Below are positions 1-6,212 of a stretch of DNA of 7,285 nucleotides, piece by piece (within the stretch, counting starts at the first letter, position 1; each line of letters starts with the position of its first letter). The position numbers were made by a program, and so were the translations under genes. This DNA is from Promethearchaeota archaeon (GTDB lineage: Archaea > Asgardarchaeota > Lokiarchaeia > Sigynarchaeales > SOKP01): assembly GCA_004524515.1 (NCBI GenBank), contig SDNV01000136.1:1-7285 (forward strand). The letters are read 5' to 3'. Under the pieces are notes generated by a model that did not search any database, was not told the origin of the DNA, and saw only the letters and a program-made list of their open reading frames with translations.

Positions 1-236
1 TGCTTTGCATAAATTTTAAATTTATTTTTACTTACTTCTATGATCTTAGCTTTAGCACCAAGAGCTTTGTAACTGTTCTTCACAGCTGATTTAAATGTTC
101 GAATTTCTTTTTTCTTATAGATCCTTCCTAATTTCGTACCTAGTTTTGTAGAAACTGCTTTCGGTAAGTTATGCCCACCAATATCCACCATTTCTTCAAT
201 GTAGGCCTGAAAAAATTTGAGTGCGTCTTTTTTCAA
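1..236 (-). CDS. V4R-like / hydrocarbon-binding-type protein, N-terminal part (runs off window)
   Basis: This is an open frame of 78 codons that continues past the left edge, so only the N-terminus is visible. It starts at a TTG at 236. The sequence GGAG lies 7 bases upstream (244-247), an in-frame TAA sits four codons before the TTG, and there is no in-frame ATG or GTG in between, so TTG is the best start. The protein is rich in Lys and begins (M)KKDALKFFQAYIEEM, followed by an LPKAVSTKLGTKLGRIY stretch and ALGAKAKIIEVSKNKFKI. From memory this resembles the N-terminal part of small V4R-domain-like archaeal proteins (ligand-binding fold related to hydrocarbon-binding and heme NO-binding domains), but the Cys-rich C-terminal part that would help identify it is not in the window. 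The gene is probably transcribed separately from its upstream neighbour, from the TATA-like box at 268-277. The existence of the gene is well supported; the family name is tentative. Confidence 0.6.
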   Translation of the reverse strand, partial: MKKDALKFFQAYIEEMVDIGGHNLPKAVSTKLGTKLGRIYKKKEIRTFKSAVKNSYKALGAKAKIIEVSKNKFKIYAK

Positions 237-267
237 TGCTTTACTCCATTAAGAGACTTATACGAAA

Positions 268-277
268 TACTTAAAAT
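268..277 (-). promoter_or_regulatory. TATA-like box of the V4R-like gene
   Basis: Read on the minus strand this is TTTTAAGTAT, an archaeal TATA-like box. A start site about 25 bases downstream would fall near 247, just before the GGAG at 244-247, giving a very short leader that still carries an SD. The same TTTAAGTAT core recurs in the promoters near 4977 and 7111. Confidence 0.45.
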
Positions 278-310
278 AGTAATGTAATAAAATAAATTAA
301 TTATTCTTTT

Positions 311-511
311 TTACTCTACAGTTAATAAAAACGTATAATTTGTTAAATTAAAACGTTCTATTTTGAATCCATTCTTGATACACTTATAAATGTCGTCTTT
401 CTTGATAATAGGAGTTTTTATTACAATTTTTTCATCTTCTAAATAAAGATTATCATAGATTATATCATTATTTTTATCAAAATCTATAAATTCTTTAATA
501 ATTGTCACCAT
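311..511 (-). CDS. small hypothetical protein (66 aa)
   Basis: I do not recognise this 66-residue ORF. It is acidic and Ile/Asn/Lys-rich, has no transmembrane segment or signal peptide, and has a single Cys at residue 44. The pattern of short hydrophobic strands (EKIVIKTPII, GFKIERF, NYTFLLTVE) suggests a small mostly beta fold. It starts 24 bases after the stop of the DsrE-family gene on the same strand, so it may be the last gene of the regulator-DsrE operon. Against it, no convincing SD precedes the ATG (the upstream bases are A/T only, AATTAACTTTT), unlike the good sites of its neighbours. It could be translated by coupling, or be a chance ORF in AT-rich DNA. Confidence 0.45.
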   Translation of the reverse strand: MVTIIKEFIDFDKNNDIIYDNLYLEDEKIVIKTPIIKKDDIYKCIKNGFKIERFNLTNYTFLLTVE

Positions 512-535
512 AAAAGTTAATTTTTTCTAATTAAT

Positions 536-901
536 TTAAAACCATTGTGTCGCATTAGCTTCTAAGACTAAATCATTCAATGTTGCAGCCCCCACTATTT
601 TCACTCCATCTATAAGATCCACTTTTTCCCATCCTAACATCCTTTTTGATGCTTCACATACTAATATTTCAACACCTTCAGCTAAAGTCTTATCAATCAT
701 TTCCTTCACGGTTGGGAACTCACCTAATTTTATCTTCTCGGCTTCTCCTGGCTTTAGGATTCTTAAACCTTGCCCTAAATAATAAACCTTTGCATCTAAA
801 TCCATAGCTTTTGCGGTTTGTGCTAAAACCAAAGGTGAATATTGTCGTTCTGGATCATCAGAAGTCTGAACATATAATATAAATTTTCCTTTTTCACTCA
901 T
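536..901 (-). CDS. DsrE family protein
   Basis: This 121-residue protein has the size and layout of the DsrE/DsrF-like (sulfur-relay or peroxiredoxin-like) fold. A beta-strand near the start (FILYVQTSDDPERQYSPLVLAQTAKAM, residues 7-33) is followed by KVYYLGQGLRILKPGEAEKI (38-57). A second half, ILVCEASKRMLGW (79-91), carries the only cysteine, Cys82, at the position where this family often has its reactive Cys. It ends with GVKIVGAATLNDLVLEANA. Family members are soluble, usually oligomeric, and act in sulfur transfer or unknown redox roles; the exact substrate cannot be read from sequence. The start is firm: an AAGGAGG match lies at 911-917, nine bases upstream of the ATG. It lies 49 bases downstream of the winged-helix regulator, which probably controls it in one operon. 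Confidence 0.88.
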   Translation of the reverse strand: MSEKGKFILYVQTSDDPERQYSPLVLAQTAKAMDLDAKVYYLGQGLRILKPGEAEKIKLGEFPTVKEMIDKTLAEGVEILVCEASKRMLGWEKVDLIDGVKIVGAATLNDLVLEANATQWF

Positions 902-950
902 AATTTCTAACCTCCTTAATTTTGATTTTTAATTACCTTTGAATATTTTT

Positions 951-1208
951 TTAAATAATAACTTCAAAAATACTAATTCTTTTGTCCTTTATGTCCTTGG
1001 ATTTCTTAACAAAATTTAACTCTTTAAGTGTTTTTAATGCATATTCAACTGTTCTTTTAGGCATTAATGTTTTCTTTAATATTTCTTTAAGTTTTAATGG
1101 TCCATGATGTTTTAAGAGATATAAAATAAATTTACTCGAGGGAGATAATCCCATTAAATTATATTTTTCTTCCACACTCTCAATATAATAGAAGTCATTT
1201 ATGATCAT
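951..1208 (-). CDS. winged helix-turn-helix transcriptional regulator (MarR/ArsR-like)
   Basis: This 85-residue protein is essentially a single winged-helix DNA-binding domain. Helix 1 covers about residues 22-34 (SPSSKFILYLLKHH). The helix-turn-helix follows, with LKLKEILKKT (38-47) as positioning helix and MPKRTVEYALKTLKELNFV (49-67) as recognition helix. A basic wing, KKSKDIKDKRISIFEVII, closes the protein. The GPL.L.EI.. pattern is typical of MarR-like archaeal regulators. There is no ligand-binding extension and no Cys or His metal site, so the signal it senses is unclear. An AAAGGTGAT SD directly precedes the ATG. A perfect 15-base palindrome at 1223-1237 lies at its likely transcription start, suggesting autoregulation. 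DsrE and a small ORF follow on the same strand. Confidence 0.85.
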   Translation of the reverse strand: MIINDFYYIESVEEKYNLMGLSPSSKFILYLLKHHGPLKLKEILKKTLMPKRTVEYALKTLKELNFVKKSKDIKDKRISIFEVII

Positions 1209-1222
1209 TATATCACCTTTGT

Positions 1223-1237
1223 TATTTGAATCAAATA
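1223..1237. promoter_or_regulatory. palindromic operator candidate before the winged-helix gene
   Basis: TATTTGAATCAAATA is a perfect 7+1+7 inverted repeat starting 15 bases upstream of the regulator's ATG. It covers the transcription start predicted from the TATA-like box at 1256-1264. A dimeric winged-helix protein bound here would block initiation, so it is a candidate autoregulatory site. Confidence 0.5.
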
Positions 1238-1255
1238 GTTAATTTAATCCTTTGG

Positions 1256-1264
1256 TTTATAAAA
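1256..1264 (-). promoter_or_regulatory. TATA-like box of the regulator-DsrE operon
   Basis: On the minus strand this reads TTTTATAAA, close to the archaeal TATA consensus. It predicts initiation near 1233-1236 and a leader of about 25 bases containing the SD. A second candidate, ATATTTAAAAG at 1275-1285, would start transcription near 1255. Confidence 0.45.
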
Positions 1265-1411
1265 TATAACAATACTTTTAAATATCCCTTAGAAATGGCT
1301 AATTTAAACAACCCAATAACTCTAAGTTTGTATTTAAAACTTATTTTAAAATTTAGTTTAAAATTGAAACTAGTTTTATCATATCTTTTGAGAAGAATAA
1401 ATGATATGATT

Positions 1412-1485
1412 TAATCAGACCTAGACTCTCATGATTACTATTCCTGATGATTAGGGTACAGAATTACCCGCACAGATCTCAAACT
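1412..1485. other. GC-enriched intergenic island with hairpins, unassigned
   Basis: The gap between the iron permease and the regulator (1265-1504) is mostly A/T. However, about 71 bases here contain roughly 29 G or C by my count, near 40 percent. The island includes GGGTA/TACCC pairing across a six-base loop (1454-1469), TAATCA (1412-1417) that can pair with either of two TGATTA copies (1432-1437 and 1448-1453), and a TGATGA at 1445-1450. Local GC enrichment plus pairing is typical of structured RNA in AT-rich genomes, but no known RNA family or strand could be assigned and no clear promoter was found. Confidence 0.3.
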
Positions 1486-1502
1486 AGATATTGAAATATC
1501 TA
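1485..1502. repeat. inverted repeat just after the iron permease stop
   Basis: TAGATAT and ATATCTA form a perfect 7-bp stem with a TGAA loop, two bases beyond the stop of the FTR1 gene. No oligo(T) follows on the minus strand, so it may protect the mRNA 3' end or help termination rather than be a classic archaeal terminator. Confidence 0.4.
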
Positions 1503-1504
1503 AT

Positions 1505-2368
1505 TTAATTAAATTCTGGGTTTTTTAAATTCTTTTTACCTTTTTTCCATAATCTTAGAGAAATTAATCCAATAGTAATTAAAATTATAGGATATATGAT
1601 TACCTCGATTATAGAGGGATTTGCATTGTATCCAAATAAAGCTTTTAGCAATGAACCAAAAATTTCTAACCAAATTGGAGTGTTAGGATCTTCATCTGGA
1701 AATGTTTCAGGTAATATATGCTTAATATTCCATACTTCTTCTATTATAGGATTTATTATACCCGCTTCTATTAGTTCATGAGTCCCATATGTTATGAGTC
1801 CAGCTGCAAAGAATATAAGTATTAAATTAGTAATTTTAAAGAAAAGAGATAAATTAATCAATTCTATTCCAAAATAGATCAGAAGTCCAATGATTAATGC
1901 AATTCCAATTCCTATTATAGCCCCTAAGATAACGATATTAGGATTAAATGATCCTATTGCTGTTACTCCTGTTAATAAAAGGACTAATTCAATCCCTTCT
2001 CTTATTATAATAATATAAGTTAAAAATGAGATTGTTATCAATTTTTCTTTATTTATTGATTCTTCCACTCTTCTTTCAAGATATTCTTTCATTTTTGGTC
2101 CTTCATAACTTATCCATAAAATTAAGGTGATAATAAAGATACCAGAGATAATAAAAGTCAATCCCTCAAATAATTCTTCAACAAATCCCTCAAATCCTCC
2201 AAATAAGATTGTAAAAACAATCGCAAAAATTATACTTGTAATTATTGCCAAGATTGATCCAATAAAAACATATTTATAGTAAATTTTGTTATTTGTGCTT
2301 TTCAGATATAGAAGTATAATAACAATTACTAAAATCGCTTCTAATCCCTCTCTAAAACCAATAAACAT
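1505..2368 (-). CDS. FTR1 family iron permease
   Basis: This 287-residue polytopic membrane protein has the two signature REXXE motifs of the FTR1/EfeU family: REGLE at residues 6-10 inside the first helix and REGIE at 123-127 inside a later helix. The glutamates bind iron on its way through the membrane. Further hydrophobic helices lie at roughly 10-22, 33-56, 71-88, 111-135, 145-168, 174-195 and 253-274. An acidic EELFEG patch (64-69) and a loop with ETFPDEDP (221-228) are also visible. It has no fused periplasmic heme-peroxidase or cupredoxin domain and no such partner next door, so it may work alone. The ATG at 2368 gives a slightly short N-terminus. It is supported by a TTTAAA box centred about 27 bases upstream, as in leaderless archaeal mRNAs; there is no SD and an in-frame TGA lies 11 codons upstream. 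Confidence 0.9.
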   Translation of the reverse strand: MFIGFREGLEAILVIVIILLYLKSTNNKIYYKYVFIGSILAIITSIIFAIVFTILFGGFEGFVEELFEGLTFIISGIFIITLILWISYEGPKMKEYLERRVEESINKEKLITISFLTYIIIIREGIELVLLLTGVTAIGSFNPNIVILGAIIGIGIALIIGLLIYFGIELINLSLFFKITNLILIFFAAGLITYGTHELIEAGIINPIIEEVWNIKHILPETFPDEDPNTPIWLEIFGSLLKALFGYNANPSIIEVIIYPIILITIGLISLRLWKKGKKNLKNPEFN

Positions 2369-2392
2369 CGAAACAAATAAATCTATAATAAG

Positions 2393-2398
2393 TTTAAA
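2393..2398 (-). promoter_or_regulatory. TATA box of the iron permease (leaderless promoter)
   Basis: TTTAAA spans positions -25 to -30 relative to the A of the ATG at 2368, the spacing expected if transcription begins at the start codon itself. No SD lies between. This supports both the promoter and the choice of ATG. Confidence 0.5.
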
Positions 2399-2592
2399 TC
2401 ACTACTTATCTTTTAGTCAAACCTAATTTTATCATATTTACTATGAATGTAACTTTCCAACATCTTATTAATATTTATATTATAAATTATAAAATTATAA
2501 TTTAATAAATTATAAGAGAATTAAAATGATTAAATTCAAATTTTAAAAAATTATCTAAAACACTTAATAATTTTTTTAAGTTCAAAAAAAGG
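2399..2592. other. AT-rich intergenic stretch upstream of the iron permease
   Basis: This is very AT-rich DNA with overlapping ATTATAA words around 2479-2516 and no gene. A TTAG-N6-CTAA arrangement at 2413-2426, about 15 bases upstream of the permease TATA box, is the only candidate operator I see. It is too short to call. Confidence 0.3.
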
Positions 2593-2676
2593 GTAAATTT
2601 TGGACCCGCATGAAAGATAATACATAACATTCTCATCATCTAATTTTTCTCCACATTTCGGATAAAAATAAGTTTT
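2593..2676 (-). pseudogene. decayed zinc-ribbon C-terminus, second copy of that in 6406-6726
   Basis: Reading on the minus strand gives FYPKCGEKLDDE followed by SCGSKIY. The intact zinc-ribbon protein at 6406-6726 has FCPRCGEKLDDE and YCGSEI. Two of the four zinc ligands are gone (FCP to FYP, and VCPYC to YYLSC). An in-frame TAA lies directly before the fragment and no start codon is available. A block of 26 bases (2631-2656) is identical to 6444-6469, and about three quarters of some 70 aligned bases match. The fragment sits just beyond the ATPase terminator. It is best read as a remnant of a duplicated gene. Confidence 0.65.
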
Positions 2677-2686
2677 TTATAAGAAT

Positions 2687-2695
2687 AAAAAAAAA
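2687..2695 (-). terminator. oligo(T) terminator of the copper ATPase
   Basis: Nine T residues in a row on the minus strand begin two bases after the ATPase stop codon. Such tracts are sufficient for termination in archaea. Together with the separate TATA box of the iron permease, this suggests the two genes are independent units. Confidence 0.6.
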
Positions 2696-2697
2696 GA

Positions 2698-4758
2698 TTA
2701 GGATTTCTTGAGGAGTCTAGCATTTATAGCAACAATTACTGTGCTCAAACTCATTAAGATTGCACCCATGGCAGGAGATAGTAAAATTCCGATACCAAAT
2801 AGTACACCAGCTGCGAGAGGGATTGCAAATGAATTATAACCTGTTGCCCATAATAGATTTTGAAACATCTTTGAATAGGTATTTTTTGAAAGTGCAAGAA
2901 TATCTGCAACATCTCTAGGATCATTTCTTACAAGAACAATATCTGCAGTTTCTATTGCAACATCTGTACCTGCTCCGATTGCGATACCAACGTCTGCCTG
3001 TGCTAATGCGGGAGCATCATTAATGCCATCACCAACCATAGCGACTTTATATTTCTGTTGCACTTCCTTAATTTTGTTTGCTTTTTCATGTGGTAAAACC
3101 TCAGCTATGAAATCATCTAAACTTAATTCATCTGCAACCCATTTTGCGACATATCTATTATCACCAGTAAGCATTATACATTTAATTCCCATCGTTTTTA
3201 GCCTATTGATAGCTTCTTTTGACTCTTCTCTTATTATGTCCGCTAGTGCAAGCGCTCCAATAAGATTTTCATTTTTTAAAAGATAAACTATTGTTTTTCC
3301 CTGTTGTTTTATTTTTTCTACTTCAGTATTATTAAAGTTTATACCAAGTTCACTCAAATACCCTGGACTTATAACTTTATATTCTATATTATCGATTTCC
3401 CCTTTTATACCTTTTCCAGGGATGGCCTTAAAATTATCTACATTCTTAAATTGAATATCTTTTTCCTTAGCGCTGTTGACTATACCTAGAGCAATAGGAT
3501 GTTCTGACTTAACTTCAAGAGAAGCTGCAATGGTTAGAAGGTCAATTTCATAATTATTATCTAGGGAAATTACATCAGTCACACCAAAATTTCCCTGAGT
3601 AAGTGTGCCAGTTTTATCAAACACAATAGCTTCTAAATTTCGAGCACTTTCAAATGCTGTTCTATCTCTAATTAAAAGCCCAGATGTTGCAGCGTAAGTT
3701 GTTGAACGTGCTACTACTAAAGGAACTGCCAACCCTAATGCATGAGGGCACGTAATTACCATAACTGTCGCAGTTCGTTCAATAGCAAATGCAAGATCCT
3801 GCCCGGATAAGATCCAAATAATAAACGTTAATAATCCGACAGAAACTGCAATAATGGTAAGTACTAAAGCTGCAGTATTCGCTAAGTCTTGAGTTTTTGA
3901 CTTTGCTTGCTGTGCCTCTCTCACCATTTCAACTACTTGATTCAAGTATGTATCTTTTCCAGTTTTTTTTACCTCTACAACAATAGATCCTTCTCCATTA
4001 ATAGCACCTCCAATAACTTCCTCATTTACGGTTTTCGGAACAGGTTTAGATTCCCCTGTTAACATAGCTTGATTTACATTCGTTTCACCTTCGATGACTA
4101 TCCCATCTATTGGAATTTTTTCACCTGGTTTTACGAGAACTCTATTCCCCACCTCTAATTCATCTACTTTTACATCAACAAACTCTTCATCTTTCATTAA
4201 ATGAGCTTCCGATGGCATAATTTTGACTAATTCTTCGAGTGCTCTGGAAGCGCCTAAAACTGAGCGCATTTCAATCCAATGTCCTATTAACATGATATCA
4301 ATCAAAGTAGCTAGTTCCCAGAAAAAAACTTCACCTTGTAAACCGAAAACTACAATTGAACTATAAATATATGCCACAGAGATAGCTATACCGATTAATG
4401 TCATCATTCCAGGTCTTTTTTCCTTCAGTTCTTTAAACATCCCCTTTATAAAAGGAAATCCTCCATATAAGTACACAAAAGACGATAATATAAAAAGTAC
4501 ATAAATCGAACCTAGAAATTCCAGTTTATAACCGAAAAATGATTGTATCAACGGAGAGAGAATCAAAATTGGAATTGTTACAATAACAGAAACAATAAAC
4601 CTCTTTTTAAAATCTTTAAGCATCATACGATGATGACCTTGATGATCTTCATGTCCTCCACGCATTTCATGTTTTTTATGGTTCATATGTTCCATTCCCT
4701 TATGGTTTATATGTTTATCTTCATATGCTTTATGTTGCATATGATTCTTATGTTCCAT
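2698..4758 (-). CDS. copB: copper-translocating P-type ATPase, CopB type (P1B-3)
   Basis: This complete 686-residue P1B ATPase exports copper or silver ions using ATP. The N-terminus (1-46) is cytoplasmic and carries 12 His plus several Met residues, a metal-binding tail replacing the CxxC domains of CopA. Helix pairs follow at about 53-74, 81-105, 118-138 and 145-160. The actuator domain has TGES (234-237). The transport helix carries CPH (337-339), the signature of the CopB/P1B-3 group. The phosphorylation site is DKTGT (381-385, Asp381), the nucleotide-binding domain has SEHP (418-421), and the hinge is GDGIND (576-581). The last helices contain YN (641-642) and MSLST (669-673), also typical of CopB. 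The start is supported by AGGTGAT at 4762-4768. It may be controlled by the palindrome at 4808-4819 and by the shared element at 4950-4962. All catalytic residues are present. Confidence 0.96.
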   Translation of the reverse strand: MEHKNHMQHKAYEDKHINHKGMEHMNHKKHEMRGGHEDHQGHHRMMLKDFKKRFIVSVIVTIPILILSPLIQSFFGYKLEFLGSIYVLFILSSFVYLYGGFPFIKGMFKELKEKRPGMMTLIGIAISVAYIYSSIVVFGLQGEVFFWELATLIDIMLIGHWIEMRSVLGASRALEELVKIMPSEAHLMKDEEFVDVKVDELEVGNRVLVKPGEKIPIDGIVIEGETNVNQAMLTGESKPVPKTVNEEVIGGAINGEGSIVVEVKKTGKDTYLNQVVEMVREAQQAKSKTQDLANTAALVLTIIAVSVGLLTFIIWILSGQDLAFAIERTATVMVITCPHALGLAVPLVVARSTTYAATSGLLIRDRTAFESARNLEAIVFDKTGTLTQGNFGVTDVISLDNNYEIDLLTIAASLEVKSEHPIALGIVNSAKEKDIQFKNVDNFKAIPGKGIKGEIDNIEYKVISPGYLSELGINFNNTEVEKIKQQGKTIVYLLKNENLIGALALADIIREESKEAINRLKTMGIKCIMLTGDNRYVAKWVADELSLDDFIAEVLPHEKANKIKEVQQKYKVAMVGDGINDAPALAQADVGIAIGAGTDVAIETADIVLVRNDPRDVADILALSKNTYSKMFQNLLWATGYNSFAIPLAAGVLFGIGILLSPAMGAILMSLSTVIVAINARLLKKS

Positions 4759-4807
4759 TTAATCACCTATTTAAATACTATATTTTTTTTTTAATTTTAT
4801 TGTAAAA

Positions 4808-4819
4808 TATCTTAAGATA
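4808..4819. promoter_or_regulatory. palindromic operator candidate before copB
   Basis: TATCTTAAGATA is a perfect 12-base palindrome starting 50 bases upstream of the ATPase ATG. Its central TCTTAAGA recurs at 6224-6231 and 6258-6265, both also intergenic. It could be a regulator site or chance in AT-rich DNA. Confidence 0.35.
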
Positions 4820-4949
4820 AAATACACAAAAAAAGAATATTAATGGTTTTCTTATGATTTATTAATTTTTAATCCTGATTCATGCTTCAAACTTAGATAA
4901 TAACGGTTTTGATTATATCTTTTATGATAATGACACTTAAATACTTACT

Positions 4950-4985
4950 TTATCATATATACTTTAAAGTAATATACTTAAAAAT
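4950..4985 (-). promoter_or_regulatory. copB distal promoter with shared TTATNATATATAC element
   Basis: On the minus strand a TATA-like ATTTTTAAG (4977-4985) is followed after 14 bases by GTATATATGATAA (4962-4950). The same arrangement, with 13 bases between, is found before the small membrane-protein operon at 7085-7119. A perfect TACTTTAAAGTA palindrome (4960-4971) overlaps the element. Confidence 0.4.
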
Positions 4986-5023
4986 TAAAAAAAATTTAGA
5001 AATATTTATTTTTACCTGTCGTA

Positions 5024-5038
5024 AATAAGATTCTTATT
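5024..5038. repeat. 15-base palindrome between reductase and copB
   Basis: AATAAGATTCTTATT is a perfect 7+1+7 inverted repeat, about 80 bases past the reductase stop and about 40 bases upstream of the distal copB TATA-like box. It has no oligo(T) directly after it, so it is more likely a protein site, or chance, than a terminator. Confidence 0.3.
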
Positions 5039-5078
5039 ATATATTGTTTTCTTATTCGATTCCCAATATTAAAATGTC

Positions 5079-5086
5079 AAAAAAAA
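5079..5086 (-). terminator. oligo(T) terminator of the aldo/keto reductase
   Basis: Eight consecutive T residues on the minus strand, preceded by AAAA, lie about 30 bases beyond the reductase stop codon, with a T5 tract a little earlier (5096-5100). Confidence 0.5.
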
Positions 5087-5116
5087 TTTTAAAATAAAAA
5101 TCTTAGTTATACAAAT

Positions 5117-5995
5117 TTATATCCATTGTGTATATTCATAATCATTTTCAACATTGATTCCTGCTCCAATCCTTTTAATTAATTGAAATTCTTCTAATGT
5201 TAAATTAATATTTAGTGCTTGTACATTTTCTTTTAAACGTATAATGTTGGGAGTTTCAGGAATAGCAACAACATTTTTCTGGTGTAATATCCAAGCTAAT
5301 GTAATCTGATTTATTGTTGCTTTGTGTTTACGAGCGATTAATTCTAATTGTTTACGGTAGTACTTTGGAATGTAGATCTCAAAATATTTTGGTTTTGGAC
5401 TTTGAACAATCATTAAAACACCTTCTTTTTTAAGATATGGTAATGAATTGATGATATGATGTTGATCTGTAAAGCTGGCTTCTAATTGATTCGCTACAAG
5501 TTCAAATTTCTTAGGTATATATTGTGCTTTTTTGAATTTTTTCAATGAAAAATTGTTTGCTCCGACATGCCTAATTTTACCTTCATCTATTAAGAATTCT
5601 ACAGTTCTGATATATTTTTTAAGACGGATCAATGGAGACTGGTGATTTATTAAAAACAAATCAAAATATTTTATACCTAATCTTTTTAAACTTCCATGTA
5701 CAGCATTTATTATTTTTTTAGAATTAGAATTCCAAGGAGAAGTTTTACCTGTTATAAATATATCCTCTCGATTATATTGAGAAATGGCATCTCCTATAAC
5801 TTTTTCAAATACTCCCCGACCATAAGATTTTGCTGTATCAATATATGTTAATCCAAGTTCAATACCTCGTTTTAATGTGTTATCCCATTCTTTTAAGTTA
5901 AGTCTATTTATCTCTCCTTTCGAAAAATGAGATCCTTGACCAAGAACAGGAATTTTTTCTACGGTGTTACCTAATGGAATTTTTCTGATTTTTAT
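5117..5995 (-). CDS. aldo/keto reductase, with a defective or missing start
   Basis: This NAD(P)H-dependent TIM-barrel oxidoreductase reduces aldehydes or ketones; the substrate is unknown. Counting the ATA codon at 5995 as residue 1, the frame gives 292 residues, a normal size. The N-terminus KIRKIPLGNTVEKIPVLGQG matches the usual beta-hairpin. The catalytic tetrad is complete: Asp53 and Tyr58 in IDTAKSYG, Lys84 in FITGKTSP and His118 in FLINHQSP. KIRHVGANNFS and a C-terminal cofactor segment VAIPETPNIIRLKENV (about 243-258) are also present. No ATG, GTG or TTG occurs in frame before the TTG at 5659, which would delete the first 112 residues including three catalytic residues. ATG codons at 6006 and 6009 are out of frame by one base; a single extra A in the A-run at 5996-6000 region would join them perfectly. 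Either a recent frameshift mutation, a sequencing error, or an ATA start explains this. Confidence 0.85.
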   Translation of the reverse strand: MKIRKIPLGNTVEKIPVLGQGSHFSKGEINRLNLKEWDNTLKRGIELGLTYIDTAKSYGRGVFEKVIGDAISQYNREDIFITGKTSPWNSNSKKIINAVHGSLKRLGIKYFDLFLINHQSPLIRLKKYIRTVEFLIDEGKIRHVGANNFSLKKFKKAQYIPKKFELVANQLEASFTDQHHIINSLPYLKKEGVLMIVQSPKPKYFEIYIPKYYRKQLELIARKHKATINQITLAWILHQKNVVAIPETPNIIRLKENVQALNINLTLEEFQLIKRIGAGINVENDYEYTQWI

Positions 5996-6120
5996 TTTAA
6001 ATTCATCATCTAATAAATGATATTATGTTCTTATTTTGTTTTCATCAAATTTCTTTAAGGTTTTATCAACAAAAATATTTTCTCACCATATTGGTTTTAA
6101 AAAAATTTTATATTACTTCA

Positions 6121-6146
6121 TAATATATATTATAAAGTATATATTA
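6121..6146. promoter_or_regulatory. large inverted repeat upstream of the reductase
   Basis: TAATATATA and TATATATTA form a perfect 9-base inverted repeat with an 8-base spacer. On the minus strand, the stretch from about 6136 toward the reductase matches the copB distal promoter at about 21 of 25 positions, so it may be a diverged copy of the same element. It lies roughly 110 bases upstream of the reductase start. Confidence 0.35.
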
Positions 6147-6212
6147 AAATGTCACTTTTATAAAATATAAAAAATTCGAAGATTTCAATTTATTTATTGA
6201 ATAAATAATGAT

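Larger units (their letters stand above)
4759..5116. promoter_or_regulatory. regulatory region upstream of copB
   Basis: This 358-base region holds no gene. It contains, going toward the ATPase, the reductase terminator (5079-5086), a palindrome (5024-5038), a TATA-like box plus shared element (4950-4985) and a second TATA-like box, AGTATTTAAG, near 4938-4947. Closer to the gene are a T7 tract within the presumed leader (4828-4834) and the palindrome at 4808-4819. If transcription starts near 4950, the leader is close to 190 bases, unusually long for this window. Confidence 0.5.

Noticed and set aside
1226..1414. 62-codon plus-strand ORF in the regulator/FTR1 gap
   Set aside because: It is low-complexity Leu/Lys/Asn-rich translation of AT-rich DNA, lacks an SD, and overlaps the promoter and palindrome of the winged-helix gene.
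1445..1520. C/D box guide RNA beginning with TGATGA at 1445-1450
   Set aside because: No CTGA D box is found at the expected distance, and the base before TGATGA is C rather than a purine.
1596..1781. Plus-strand ORF opposite the iron permease
   Set aside because: It is antisense to a well-supported membrane protein and has no SD or family resemblance.
2369..2398. Upstream extension of FTR1 to an ATT or ATA codon
   Set aside because: The frame is open for ten codons after a TGA and has only non-standard starts; the TTTAAA spacing favours the ATG at 2368.
2413..2426. DtxR/IdeR-like iron box, TTAG-N6-CTAA, before the iron permease
   Set aside because: Only the outer four bases of each arm match and the length is shorter than the known 19-base palindrome, so it is not reported as an operator.
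2479..2516. Repeated ATTATAA words as a tandem repeat or replication origin element
   Set aside because: The units are irregular and such words are expected by chance in DNA this AT-rich.
3023..3489. Two plus-strand ORFs (3023-3286 and 3304-3489) inside the ATPase gene
   Set aside because: They are antisense to the conserved nucleotide-binding domain of copB and show no recognisable protein features.
4543..4794. Plus-strand Met/Phe/His-rich ORF opposite the copB N-terminus
   Set aside because: Its odd composition is simply the reverse complement of the His-rich codons of copB.
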